Of a stretch of DNA of 42,846 nt, positions 1 through 6,987 are shown one piece after another. The notes below the pieces were generated by a model. It saw only the letters and a list, made by a program, of their open reading frames with translations. It did not search any database and had not been told where the DNA came from. The position numbers were made by a program, and so were the translations under genes. Position 1 is the first letter of the stretch, and each line of letters opens with the position of its first letter. Origin of the DNA: JANNOG01 sp050329415 (GTDB taxonomy: Bacteria > Actinomycetota > Actinomycetes > Actinomycetales > JBBAYJ01); contig JBHJOS010000093.1 of NCBI GenBank assembly GCA_050329415.1, positions 1-42,846 of the forward strand. The letters are read 5' to 3'.

Positions 1-44
1 GGAGCGCCGCGGGGTGAGGCGGTCCTCGCAGAGGCCCGATAGAT

Positions 45-152
45 CTATCCAGCGTGACGCCCCCTCCGCCCAGTCCCTGGAGCAGAAGGCGACGACATGA
101 CGCGCGTGCTCGGGTACAGCACGCAGGCGTCGTAGACCGCCGTGAACGGCAC
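45..152 (-). pseudogene. 5' remnant of a PIN-domain toxin gene
   Basis: A GTG at 152-150 lies just after the antitoxin stop on the same strand and opens a 35-codon frame ending at TAG (47-45). The first residues read VPFTAVYDACVLYPST, the start of VapC/PIN-family RNase toxins, including the first metal-binding Asp of the PIN fold. After YPST the expected LRD-type continuation is lost and the sequence becomes unrelated, low-complexity, Arg/Gly-rich text. A full PIN toxin is about 130-190 residues, so only the first strand and turn survive. Gene order (excisionase-like antitoxin, then PIN toxin) is the usual order for this family. The call rests on a short stretch, but its position next to the right antitoxin type supports it. 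Confidence 0.6.
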
Positions 153-153
153 C

Positions 154-615
154 TCAGTACAGCTCCATCTCCTGCCCCAGGGCAGTCAGCTCGGAGGCGT
201 TCTCACGCCGACGCCGGTCGTCGGCTGCCTTGTAGGCGAGCAGGTCCTCCACCTTGATCCGCCGGTGGGTGCCGACCTTGCGGTATGCGATCTCACCCGA
301 CGTCAGCAACCCGATGAGGAACGGGCGGGAGACGTTAAGCATGTCCGCTGCCTGCTGTGTGGTGAGTTCCGCCGTCGCCGGCACGACGGACACGCCACGT
401 CCCTGCGCCATGTTGTGCAAGATCTCGGCCATCAGGTCGACGACTGCACGGGGCACCGTCAGCGTGCGCTCGCCCTCATCGTCCGACAGATGCAGAGCGA
501 CCGTGTCGTCGTTGACGTGACGACGCAGGAACTCACGAATCTCGGGCAGGGCCGCGACGGCCGCGTCGATCTCCGCGGTGCCTGGCAGGGCGGCGACGGG
601 CACACGTGTGGACAT
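154..615 (-). CDS. excisionase-family DNA-binding antitoxin
   Basis: This is a 153-residue protein starting at ATG 615, chosen because AGGAGG sits 6 bases upstream; an in-frame ATG at 675 has no such site and would run through the repeat cluster at 635-679. The C-terminal third holds a MerR/excisionase-type helix-turn-helix, beginning TTQQAADMLNVSRPFL and ending in the wing GTHRRIKVEDLLAYK. The first ~85 residues are an acidic region expected to hold the toxin-binding part. In this family the protein neutralises a PIN RNase encoded immediately downstream and represses its own operon. Here the toxin gene is only a remnant (45-152), so the protein is probably an orphan antitoxin or DNA-binding regulator. 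It is divergent from the HNH gene, 68 bases away. Confidence 0.85.
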   Translation of the reverse strand: MSTRVPVAALPGTAEIDAAVAALPEIREFLRRHVNDDTVALHLSDDEGERTLTVPRAVVDLMAEILHNMAQGRGVSVVPATAELTTQQAADMLNVSRPFLIGLLTSGEIAYRKVGTHRRIKVEDLLAYKAADDRRRRENASELTALGQEMELY

Positions 616-634
616 GCGAAACCTCCTCGTCCTC

Positions 635-679
635 CTCACCGCATCATCCGCAATAATCGCAGCATCCGCAACCATCCGT
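635..679. promoter_or_regulatory. 9-bp tandem repeats, candidate antitoxin operator
   Basis: Between the divergent antitoxin (start 615) and HNH gene (start 684), CGCA recurs at 640, 649, 658 and 667, an exact 9-bp period. Units are CTCACCGCA, TCATCCGCA, ATAATCGCA and GCATCCGCA, with a weaker fifth, ACCATCCGT. Such iterons fit cooperative binding by the excisionase-type HTH next door and would place it over both promoters. Binding is inference; the periodicity is visible. Confidence 0.5.
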
Positions 680-683
680 TGGG

Positions 684-1697
684 ATGAGACGCAGCCTCTC
701 GTGCCGCCAGCTGTATGACAGGACGCTCTCGCCGTTCCTGATCGGCGACTGGCTCCGCCGTGCCAGCATCCGTCGCATGGTGTGGGGCGAGGCTGAGGAC
801 GCTCGCCTGCGCCGTGAGGCGATCGCGTGGCTGACCGTCCGGTCGAACGACGGCGCCGACTCCCTCAGCAGCGACGAGCTGCTCGACTTCACCTTCGACG
901 GTGAGCCCTTCCGGCTCATGGACGCGCAACGCGGGATCCGCAAGCCCGCCGTGCTGCCGCATGCGCTCAGCATCCGAACAGTCCACACCCCCGAGGGTGG
1001 CCGCCGTCCCTACGACGACGCCATGGGCGCCGACGGCCTCGTCCGCTACAAGTGGCGCGGCGACGACGGGACGCACCCCGAGAACCGCGCCATCCGCGAC
1101 GCCATGCACGCCCAGGTCCCGATCATTTGGTTCTTCGGCGTCGCCACCGCCCGCTACCTGCCGATCTTCCCCGTCCACGTCGTCGCCGAGGAGCCGCACC
1201 TCCAGCAGTTCAGCCTGCAGGTCGCCGACCTGCCCGTGAGCCTCGCCCACCCGGAACCGGACTCCCCCGTCGAGGAGTTCACCCGCCGCTACATCACCGC
1301 CCAGACCCGCCGGCGCCTGCACCAGCCCGTCTTCCGCGCCCGCGTCATCCGGGCCTACACCACCCGCTGCGCCGTCTGCGCCCTCGCCCACGCCTCCCTG
1401 CTCGACGCCGCCCACATCGCCCCCGACACCGACCCCGACGGCATCGCCGCCGTCCGCAACGGCCTGGCCCTCTGCAAGATCCACCACGCGGCCTACGACA
1501 CGAACATCCTCGGCATCTCCCCCGACCTCGTCGTCGACGTCCGCGCCGACATCCTCGCCGAAATCGACGGGCCCATGCTCCGCCACGGCCTGCAAGAACT
1601 GCACGGCAGCCGGCTCCGCGTCATCCCCCGCAGCGTCGGCAACCGCCCGGACCGAGACCTGCTCGACGCCCGCTGGCGCCGGTACCGCACAGCCTGA
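684..1697 (+). CDS. HNH endonuclease with SRA-like N-terminal region
   Basis: This encodes a predicted DNA endonuclease of 337 residues if ATG 684 is used; ATG 777 (MVWGEAEDARLRREAIAWL) is an alternative closer to where relatives seem to start, and neither has a strong ribosome site. The N-terminal part (PQRGI-like, RPYDDAMGADGLVRYKWRG, then HPENRAIRDAM and IIWFFGV) matches the conserved N-terminus of a widespread actinobacterial HNH family related to modification-dependent ScoMcrA-like enzymes. The C-terminal HNH core begins near residue 229: a CAVC knuckle, LLDAAHI, RNGLALCKIHHAAYD. The Cys, His and Asn positions of an active beta-beta-alpha-metal nuclease are present, so it looks intact. 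It may act as a restriction enzyme; no methylase is nearby. Confidence 0.8.
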   Translation: MRRSLSCRQLYDRTLSPFLIGDWLRRASIRRMVWGEAEDARLRREAIAWLTVRSNDGADSLSSDELLDFTFDGEPFRLMDAQRGIRKPAVLPHALSIRTVHTPEGGRRPYDDAMGADGLVRYKWRGDDGTHPENRAIRDAMHAQVPIIWFFGVATARYLPIFPVHVVAEEPHLQQFSLQVADLPVSLAHPEPDSPVEEFTRRYITAQTRRRLHQPVFRARVIRAYTTRCAVCALAHASLLDAAHIAPDTDPDGIAAVRNGLALCKIHHAAYDTNILGISPDLVVDVRADILAEIDGPMLRHGLQELHGSRLRVIPRSVGNRPDRDLLDARWRRYRTA

Positions 1698-1735
1698 GCG
1701 GTTCGCGCGTCGGGAGCACGCAACTCCGGCCCCCG

Positions 1736-2386
1736 TCAGCGCGCCACCCACCGGGCCCTCGGGTCCTTCTCGCTCTCCCCCCGCCACTCGATCAGCCCCT
1801 CTGCCTGCAGGGCGCGCAGGTGGCGGATCACGACAGGTCGTGACCGACCGCTGGCAGTGACGAGGTCGCCCGTCCTCGCGCTTCCCGCCCGCCTCACCAG
1901 TCGCAAGACGTCCGAGGCACCGGCCGGCAGGCGGTCCTCGGTCTCCTGGTCCGCATGCTCGAACCCGAGGGCGACGACAACCGACCCGGACGTCTGCCGG
2001 TAAGCCGGGGGACGCAATCCGGCCAGGCGCATCTCCTCGAACATCCGGCGGATGCCCTCACCGAGCTCCTGGCCGTACCGCAGGTCCGACAGGACCCGGG
2101 CGATGCGCGGGTTGCGGGCGAACCGCGTCACCCGCAGCGGGTCGTCGCCCTGGGCGACACCCGGGAAGCGGCCGGGGCTCTCGACCTCCACCCGGTCGTC
2201 GAACACCTCGATCCGCACGTGGTCCCCACTGACGCTGTACGACCGGTGGATCACCGCGTTGACCACTGCCTCCAACCAGGCGTCCTCGGGAACGACACCC
2301 CGGTCCTCGAAGCGGCCCGCCGGTCCCAGCGCCCGGACGGCAGGCAGCCGGTCGGGCAGCAGCCGCCGCGCACGCTCTCGTCTCAT
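1736..2386 (-). pseudogene. N-terminally truncated AlbA/HATPase_c_4 regulator
   Basis: The 216-residue frame begins directly inside the C-terminal half of the Schlafen-AlbA_2 ATP-binding regulator family. The HATPase_c_4 section is clear: VVPEDAWLEAVVNAVIHRSY, then VRIEVFDDRVEVESPGRFPG and ELGEGIRRMFEEM. It is followed by a winged-helix tail (GDLVTASGRSRPVVIRHLRALQAEGLIEW). Family members are roughly 400 or more residues, with an AlbA_2 nucleic-acid-binding domain first; that domain is absent here and its place is taken by the divergent nucleotidyltransferase, whose start overlaps. Either the 5' end was deleted or the remainder is expressed as a minimal protein. Called a pseudogene with moderate confidence. 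Confidence 0.6.
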
Positions 2387-2705
2387 GGGCCACGTGTTGC
2401 CCGACGTGGACGAGGTGGAGCTCAGCGCGATCGCTCGCGCCTACGGCGTCGCGCGGCTGGAGGTCTTCGGCTCCATCGCCCGCGGCGACCAGCGGGCGGA
2501 CAGCGACGTCGACGTCCTGTACGAGCTGGCGCCGGGCGCCCGCCTCGGATGGCGGATCGACGACCTGGCCGACGACCTGGCCGACGACCTGGCGGCTCTG
2601 TTCGGCCGGCCCGTTGATCTGGTCTCGCGGCGGGCGATCCATCCGAGGGACTGGTCAGGCGGTCCGGGTTCCGGAACGCCGGGCCAAGCGCGTCTTGCGG
2701 GCTGA
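2385..2705 (+). CDS. MNT-type nucleotidyltransferase antitoxin, C-term replaced
   Basis: A 106-residue frame from ATG 2385. The minimal nucleotidyltransferase signature is plain: EVFGSIARGDQRADSDVDVL, carrying the GSxARG loop and the two Asp of the SDVDVL metal site. In MNT/HEPN toxin-antitoxin pairs the MNT protein AMPylates the HEPN RNase toxin. Two departures are visible. First, a 12-base unit is tandemly tripled, giving DDLADDLADDLA. Second, after VDLVSRRAIHP the expected family tail is missing and the frame runs into the antisense of the SRPBCC gene (WSGGPGSGTPGQARLAG). No HEPN gene follows. It is probably a broken relic, although the catalytic loop is intact. Confidence 0.65.
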   Translation: MGHVLPDVDEVELSAIARAYGVARLEVFGSIARGDQRADSDVDVLYELAPGARLGWRIDDLADDLADDLAALFGRPVDLVSRRAIHPRDWSGGPGSGTPGQARLAG

Positions 2706-3176
2706 CACGCGCCCGGTCTCGGCGTAGACCCTCAGGTCCTCCAGTGTGGGCCGCAGGGTCCGCGCGAACTGCATTCTCAGCATCGGGGCGGCGAGGGCCC
2801 CGAGGAGACCCGCGACGTGAGCGGTCGCGACGCTCGTGGCCTCGCTGCGGCCGCTCCCGAGGTCCCGGACGGTCCAGGTGTTCTCGACCGAGGTGACGAA
2901 GCCGGGCATCTTCGTCGCGTCGACCGAGTATGCGAACGTCCGCCGGGCGGCGTCGAAGCGGGTGAACCGTTCGTCGGTGACACCGAACCCGGGGATCGTG
3001 CACGACCGGCCCGCCGTCGCGGCGCCCGCGGGCACATCGACAGCAAGCGGATTGTGGCCCGAGACCGGGATGGTGCTGGCCCAGTGCGAGACGGACTCGA
3101 ACTCGTCCGCGAGGATGGACCAGACCCGGTCGGCCGGGGCATCGACCTGGGCGCTGCTCGTAACGCTGATCTCCAC
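2655..3176 (-). CDS. SRPBCC (START-like) family protein
   Basis: A 173-residue protein from GTG 3176, with AGGAGA ahead of the start; its start lies 11 bases after the stop of the next SRPBCC gene, so the two form an operon. The SRPBCC helix-grip fold is recognisable: EISVTSSAQVDAPADRVWSI at the N-terminus, the central TRFDAARRTFAYSV strands, and the long C-terminal helix near residues 125-150. These proteins bind hydrophobic ligands in a deep cavity; some are polyketide cyclases, others carriers. No catalytic residue can be assigned. The C-terminal ~25 residues are basic (ARKTRLARR), which is unusual and may be extra sequence. The 3' end overlaps the converging nucleotidyltransferase frame. 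Confidence 0.8.
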   Translation of the reverse strand: MEISVTSSAQVDAPADRVWSILADEFESVSHWASTIPVSGHNPLAVDVPAGAATAGRSCTIPGFGVTDERFTRFDAARRTFAYSVDATKMPGFVTSVENTWTVRDLGSGRSEATSVATAHVAGLLGALAAPMLRMQFARTLRPTLEDLRVYAETGRVSARKTRLARRSGTRTA

Positions 3177-3187
3177 GGGTTCTCCTC

Positions 3188-3577
3188 TCAGGCGAAGTGG
3201 CGCTTGATGGACTCGACGGCGGTGTCGACGGGCTCGGTGACGGCGCCGGCGAGGGCGTCGGGCGCCACGTCGGTGATCCAGGTGAAGCGGCTTGCGCCGT
3301 CGTCGACCGGCGTCACCTGCATCGACGCGTGATGGTGGGTGAAGCCGAACGGCGAGGCCTGGATGGAGTACGCCACGCGACGCAGGTCGTGGTCGACGCT
3401 GACGATGAGCTCCCGCAGTGCGCCGGCATCGCCGAGCTGGCAGCTGCGGATGTCACCGTCGACCGTCACCTCGCCGAGGAAGTCGATGAGCCGGTCGACG
3501 GCGCCGATGTCGGCGACGGCCTCCCAGACGTCTGCTGCCGGCGCCTCGACGGTGAACTCGCGGAGGATGGTGGCCAT
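3188..3577 (-). CDS. SRPBCC (polyketide cyclase-like) family protein
   Basis: A 129-residue protein. I place the start at ATG 3577 (MATILREFTVEAPAADVWEA) because AGGAGA lies 8 bases upstream; the longer frame to 3631 adds a low-complexity leader. The domain is a short SRPBCC fold: the N-terminal strand with APAADVWEAVADIG, GEVTVDG, the CQLGDAGALRELI turn, the RRVAYSI strand, and a C-terminal helix DTAVESIKRHFA. Members of this subgroup resemble Bet v1-like cyclases that act on small hydrophobic molecules. It is the first gene of the two-gene SRPBCC operon and is divergent from the AfsR-like regulator, whose 11-bp-spaced repeats lie in the shared upstream region. Substrate unknown. Confidence 0.8.
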   Translation of the reverse strand: MATILREFTVEAPAADVWEAVADIGAVDRLIDFLGEVTVDGDIRSCQLGDAGALRELIVSVDHDLRRVAYSIQASPFGFTHHHASMQVTPVDDGASRFTWITDVAPDALAGAVTEPVDTAVESIKRHFA

Positions 3578-3690
3578 GGTCTTCTCCTGTCCGCCGGCGC
3601 CCTGCGCCGGCTGTGCTGGCGGTCGGAGCAACCGTCGCCGACGGGCCTTTCCCGGGGCTGTGCCGCCGCTGCATCGCGCGAACCGCGCGC

Positions 3691-3720
3691 GACAGGTCCG
3701 GGACAGGTCGACGACAGATC
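3691..3720 (+). promoter_or_regulatory. SARP-type operator: three direct repeats at 11-bp period
   Basis: GACAGGTC at 3691, GACAGGTC at 3702 and GACAGATC at 3713 repeat with an exact 11-bp period. Direct repeats at 11 bp, one helical turn, are the hallmark of SARP/AfsR winged-helix binding sites. The cluster ends 33 bases before the GTG of an AfsR-like gene and lies in the region shared with the divergent SRPBCC operon, so autoregulation and control of both sides are plausible. Confidence 0.6.
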
Positions 3721-3752
3721 ACCACCGGCACACCGGAGTTATCGTCCGACGC

Positions 3753-6470
3753 GTGGCAGCGGACGGCACGCGACCGGTGCGCCTCGACGTCCGACTGCTC
3801 GGCCCGGTCGAAGCCGTCGTCGACGGTCGCGCCGTCCTCGTCCGCCGCGGGCGCCAGCAGCTGCTGCTCGCCGCCCTGGCGCTGCGGCCCGGCGAGGCCG
3901 TTCCGGCGTTCCGGCTCGTCGACGAGCTCTGGCCGGACGGGCTGCCGGAGGGCCCGGAGAACGCCCTGCAGCAGCTCGTGTCGGCAGTGCGCCGCTGCCT
4001 GGGCCCGGCCCGCACGCTGCTCGCCACCGTGCCGTCCGGATACCGCCTCGACATCACCGCGGAGGACACGGACGCCGGTCGCGCGGCGGCCGCCGCGACG
4101 CGCGGCGCGGCGCTGCTCGCTGCCGGGTCCGTGGCCGTCGCGCGGGGTGTCCTGGAGGGGGCGCTGGCGACGTGGCGGGGTGAGCCGCTCGGCGGCGTCC
4201 GGAACGGCCCGCTGCATGACGAGGCCGAGCGGTTGCACGCGCTCCGTGGCCGGCTCGAGATCGCCGCCGCCGACTGTGCTCTCGTCGCACGCGACCCTCC
4301 GGCGCTCGAGGCGGCTGCGCACCGGCTCGCGACCGCGACGTCTCACCGGCCGCTCGACGAACCGCTGTGGGAGCGCCGGATCGCGGTGCTGACCGCTGTC
4401 GGACGCCCCGCGGAGGCCCTGACGGTCTACGAGACCGTGCGCCGGACGCTCGCTGACGAGCTCGGCGTCGATCCGAGCCCGGAACTGCGGTCCTGGCACG
4501 CCCGGCTGGTCGCCGGCGGGCCGGTCGAGCCGGGGTCCGCGGCCGACCGACGGGACGACGCGCGCCCGGTGGCGTCCTCGGTCGGCTCGGTGCATCTCCC
4601 CCCGCTCCCCCCGCTGCCGCCGTCCCGCCTCGTCGGACGCGCGGCGGAGCTGGACCAGCTCTCCCGCTGGCGGGCGGAGGGCGTCCGACTCGTCACCGTC
4701 GTCGGCCCGGCCGGGATCGGCAAGACGCGGTTGGCCATGGAGGACGTCCACCGGGTCGACGGGCCGGTCGCCGTCGTCCTGCTCGACACTCTCGCGCCGG
4801 ACAGCGACGTGAGTGCCGCCGTCGCCGCCGCCGCCCGGCTGCACGAGGTCGGCACCCGCGACATCACCGACGTCCTCGCCCAGTCGCTGCCCGTCGGGAC
4901 GACCCTCGTGCTGGACAACGCCGAGCACGTCCTGGGGCGAGTGGCGACGTTCGTCGGCGAGCTCCTCGCGCGGTCGCCCGATCTCACCGTCCTCGTCACG
5001 AGCCAATGGCCCCTGGGCCTGGTGGGCGAGCACCAGCTCCGCCTCGAGCCCCTTCCGGGTGCGGCGCAGGACCTCGGCGCCGAGCTGCTCCTCGACCGCG
5101 CGGCTCAGGTCCGGCCGGCTCTCGCGACACCCTCCGACGACGACACCGCGGCGGCAGCGCAGATCGCCGCCCTGCTCGACGGCGTCCCGCTCGCCATCGA
5201 GCTCGCCGCGGCCCAGGCGCGCCACCTGAGCCTGCCCCAGCTCGCGGCCTCGCTCGCCGGCTCCCTCGACCTGCTCGACCGCGACACCCTGCGGGTCGCC
5301 GCCCGGCACCGCCGCCTCGTCGACGCCGTCGACTGGAGCCTGGGGCTGCTGGCCCCGGAACACCTCGATGTGTTCACTCGCTGCGCGGTCCTCGCGGGTG
5401 TCTTCGACACGGACCTCGCGGCCGCGGTGACCGGGCTGAGCCCCGCGGCGAGCCTGTCGTCGCTCCTCGACCTGGCCGACCGCAGCATGGTCCACGTCGT
5501 CATCGCCGATCCGGTGCGACCGGGCGGGCCCCGGTTCTGCCTGCTCCGGCCGCTGCGGGTGCATGCCGCGCGCTGCCTCGGCCGCAGCGGGCAGACCGCC
5601 CCCACCCGCGACCGGCTCCTCGACTGGGCCGTCGACCTCACCGCCCGAGCCGACGACGGGATCCGCGGCCCCGACCAGCTCACCTGGCTGGCCCGCCTCG
5701 ACGCCGCACGTGGGGACATCGAGAACGCCCTGGCCCACGCCGTGGGCAGCGGTCGGCTCGACGACGCTGCCCGGGTCGTCGCCGCCCTCGGCCGCTACTG
5801 GGACTGGCGCGGTCGGCTGCGTGACACCGAGCGCTGGACAGCGGCGGTCATGGCTGCGGCCACCGGTCCGACGCTCGCGCGGTACGGCAGCGTCGCCGCC
5901 TGGCGCGGGTTCGTGGCCATCGAACGCGGTGACCCCGACACCGGCGCCCGCTGGGCCGAGGCGGGCCTCGAGGCGGCCCGCCGTGCCGGCGACCGCGACA
6001 GCGAGACGACATGCCTGGCGATCCTGTCGCTCGTCCCGGAGGAAGGCACCCGACGTGCGCTCGACACCCTCGACACGGGCCTGCGGCTCGCCCAGCACAG
6101 CCAGGACCGCTGGGCCTGCGCATGGGGTGTCAACCGGCGCGGATACGTCCGGCTGCTCACCGGGGACCTCGACGCCGCCGCCGCGGACGCCGACACCTCA
6201 CGCGCCGACTTCGAGGCACTCGGCGACCGGCGCGCCGTCCACTGGGCCGACCACCTCACCGCACTCGTCGCCCATCGCCGCGGTGACGTGGACCGGGCCG
6301 CCGTCATGAGCGCGGCCACACTGAGCGCGGCCCAGGACGTGGGCGACCTGCGGACCGCCGGCCAGGCGGCCGAGCTCCTCGCGGTGGTCGTCGCCGACGC
6401 CGAGGAGCGGGAGTCGCTGCGGCGTCTCAGCCGGACGTTCCGAGCCGACCGGACGGACGGCACGGTGTGA
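3753..6470 (+). CDS. AfsR/SARP-family transcriptional regulator with AAA/NB-ARC domain
   Basis: A 905-residue protein from GTG 3753; upstream codons are in frame but read through the operator repeats and a low-complexity stretch. Domains in order: an OmpR-type winged helix (residues ~5-95, including RRGRQQLLLAALALRPGEAV and DELWPDGLPEGPENALQQLV), a bacterial transcriptional activation domain (~100-250, ending TLADELGVDPSPELRSWH), an ATPase with P-loop GPAGIGKT near 318 and Walker B LVLDNAEHV near 386, then a helical TPR-like C-terminus rich in Ala and Arg pairs. This matches AfsR/LAL-like regulators that activate secondary-metabolism or stress genes. The 11-bp direct repeats just upstream suggest autoregulation. 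Its targets cannot be read from the window; the SRPBCC pair is the nearest candidate. Confidence 0.88.
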   Translation: MAADGTRPVRLDVRLLGPVEAVVDGRAVLVRRGRQQLLLAALALRPGEAVPAFRLVDELWPDGLPEGPENALQQLVSAVRRCLGPARTLLATVPSGYRLDITAEDTDAGRAAAAATRGAALLAAGSVAVARGVLEGALATWRGEPLGGVRNGPLHDEAERLHALRGRLEIAAADCALVARDPPALEAAAHRLATATSHRPLDEPLWERRIAVLTAVGRPAEALTVYETVRRTLADELGVDPSPELRSWHARLVAGGPVEPGSAADRRDDARPVASSVGSVHLPPLPPLPPSRLVGRAAELDQLSRWRAEGVRLVTVVGPAGIGKTRLAMEDVHRVDGPVAVVLLDTLAPDSDVSAAVAAAARLHEVGTRDITDVLAQSLPVGTTLVLDNAEHVLGRVATFVGELLARSPDLTVLVTSQWPLGLVGEHQLRLEPLPGAAQDLGAELLLDRAAQVRPALATPSDDDTAAAAQIAALLDGVPLAIELAAAQARHLSLPQLAASLAGSLDLLDRDTLRVAARHRRLVDAVDWSLGLLAPEHLDVFTRCAVLAGVFDTDLAAAVTGLSPAASLSSLLDLADRSMVHVVIADPVRPGGPRFCLLRPLRVHAARCLGRSGQTAPTRDRLLDWAVDLTARADDGIRGPDQLTWLARLDAARGDIENALAHAVGSGRLDDAARVVAALGRYWDWRGRLRDTERWTAAVMAAATGPTLARYGSVAAWRGFVAIERGDPDTGARWAEAGLEAARRAGDRDSETTCLAILSLVPEEGTRRALDTLDTGLRLAQHSQDRWACAWGVNRRGYVRLLTGDLDAAAADADTSRADFEALGDRRAVHWADHLTALVAHRRGDVDRAAVMSAATLSAAQDVGDLRTAGQAAELLAVVVADAEERESLRRLSRTFRADRTDGTV

Positions 6471-6486
6471 CGTCCTGGCGTCGTGG

Positions 6487-6879
6487 TCAGTCCCCGGCGG
6501 AGGGTCGAATGCGGATTCCCACCGGCCGGCGACCGCCGCGCAGCCGTTCCGCGACGGCCAGCACTCGGCCCAGGACGCCGTAGCGGCGGGTCACGGCGCG
6601 GCCGATGCGCTCGGCCTCGGCTGGGTCCTCGACCAGTTCGGCGACCCCCTCGTGCTCGACGGCACCCGGCTTCGCCCGGCCGCGGGCGTCGCAGGCCGCG
6701 AGCAGCACGCGGGCGGTGTGGCGCAACCGCTTGACCTTCCCGGTGGTCGAGCCGGTGATGACGAGCAGCTCGCCGTCGCCGCCGACCAGCCACACCGGGG
6801 TGGCGACCGGGGTGCCGTCGCGACGGAACGTGGTGAGGCGGACGTACTTCTCGCTCGCCAGATCCAGCAGCCCCGTCAT
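6487..6879 (-). CDS. PPOX-class F420/FMN-dependent oxidoreductase
   Basis: A 130-residue split-barrel flavin/deazaflavin protein. The start is placed at ATG 6879 (MTGLLDLASEKYVRLTTFRR), where the family begins. Family landmarks: RRDGTPVATPVWLV, the strand ELLVITGSTTGKVKRLRHT, and ARVLLAACDARGRAKPG with an Asp/Gly turn, then the EHEGVAELVEDPAEAERIG helix. Members are small homodimers that bind F420 or FMN at the dimer interface and reduce varied substrates; some bind biliverdin. It is convergent with the AfsR-like gene (16-base gap) and its start is 22 bases from the first HAIR element, so a promoter for it probably overlaps that region. The exact substrate is unknown. Confidence 0.82.
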   Translation of the reverse strand: MTGLLDLASEKYVRLTTFRRDGTPVATPVWLVGGDGELLVITGSTTGKVKRLRHTARVLLAACDARGRAKPGAVEHEGVAELVEDPAEAERIGRAVTRRYGVLGRVLAVAERLRGGRRPVGIRIRPSAGD

Positions 6880-6901
6880 GGCCGGAACCCTAGCCCCTCG
6901 A

Positions 6902-6922
6902 CTTGACCGAGCCCGGCTCAAT
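6902..6922 (+). promoter_or_regulatory. HAIR element 1 (HspR operator)
   Basis: CTTGACC, seven bases (gagcccg), then GCTCAAT fits the HspR-associated inverted repeat CTTGAGT-N7-ACTCAAG with mismatches only at edge positions. It lies 66 bases upstream of the clpB start and 28 bases (centre to centre) from the second copy. Confidence 0.65.
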
Positions 6923-6929
6923 CCCCAGA

Positions 6930-6950
6930 CTTGAGCCTGTCGGACTCAAT
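6930..6950 (+). promoter_or_regulatory. HAIR element 2 (HspR operator)
   Basis: CTTGAGC, seven bases (ctgtcgg), then ACTCAAT matches the HAIR consensus CTTGAGT-N7-ACTCAAG at 12 of 14 arm positions. It ends 37 bases before the GTG of clpB, the usual location for HspR repression of clpB/dnaK operons in Streptomyces and Mycobacterium. No hspR gene is in the window. Confidence 0.8.
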
Positions 6951-6987
6951 ACCGACGGACTCGCGCGTTCCGCCCCCAGGGAGCATC

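Noticed and set aside
616..675. Longer antitoxin start at 675
   Set aside because: The extra residues are encoded by the 9-bp operator-like repeats and AGGAGG supports the start at 615.
2571..2602. Triplicated DDLA-encoding 12-bp unit in the nucleotidyltransferase as a possible regulatory repeat
   Set aside because: A small in-frame slippage product within a gene that is already truncated; no further structure around it.
3453..6098. 881-codon antisense frame across the AfsR-like gene
   Set aside because: Shadow of a GC-rich coding strand: no ribosome site, no family likeness, Arg/Gly/Asp-rich composition; the plus-strand domains are unambiguous.
6931..6987. Upstream ATG start for the first ClpB, adding 19 residues
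   Set aside because: It lies inside the second HAIR operator, lacks a ribosome site, and the paralogue begins at the equivalent of the GTG at 6988.
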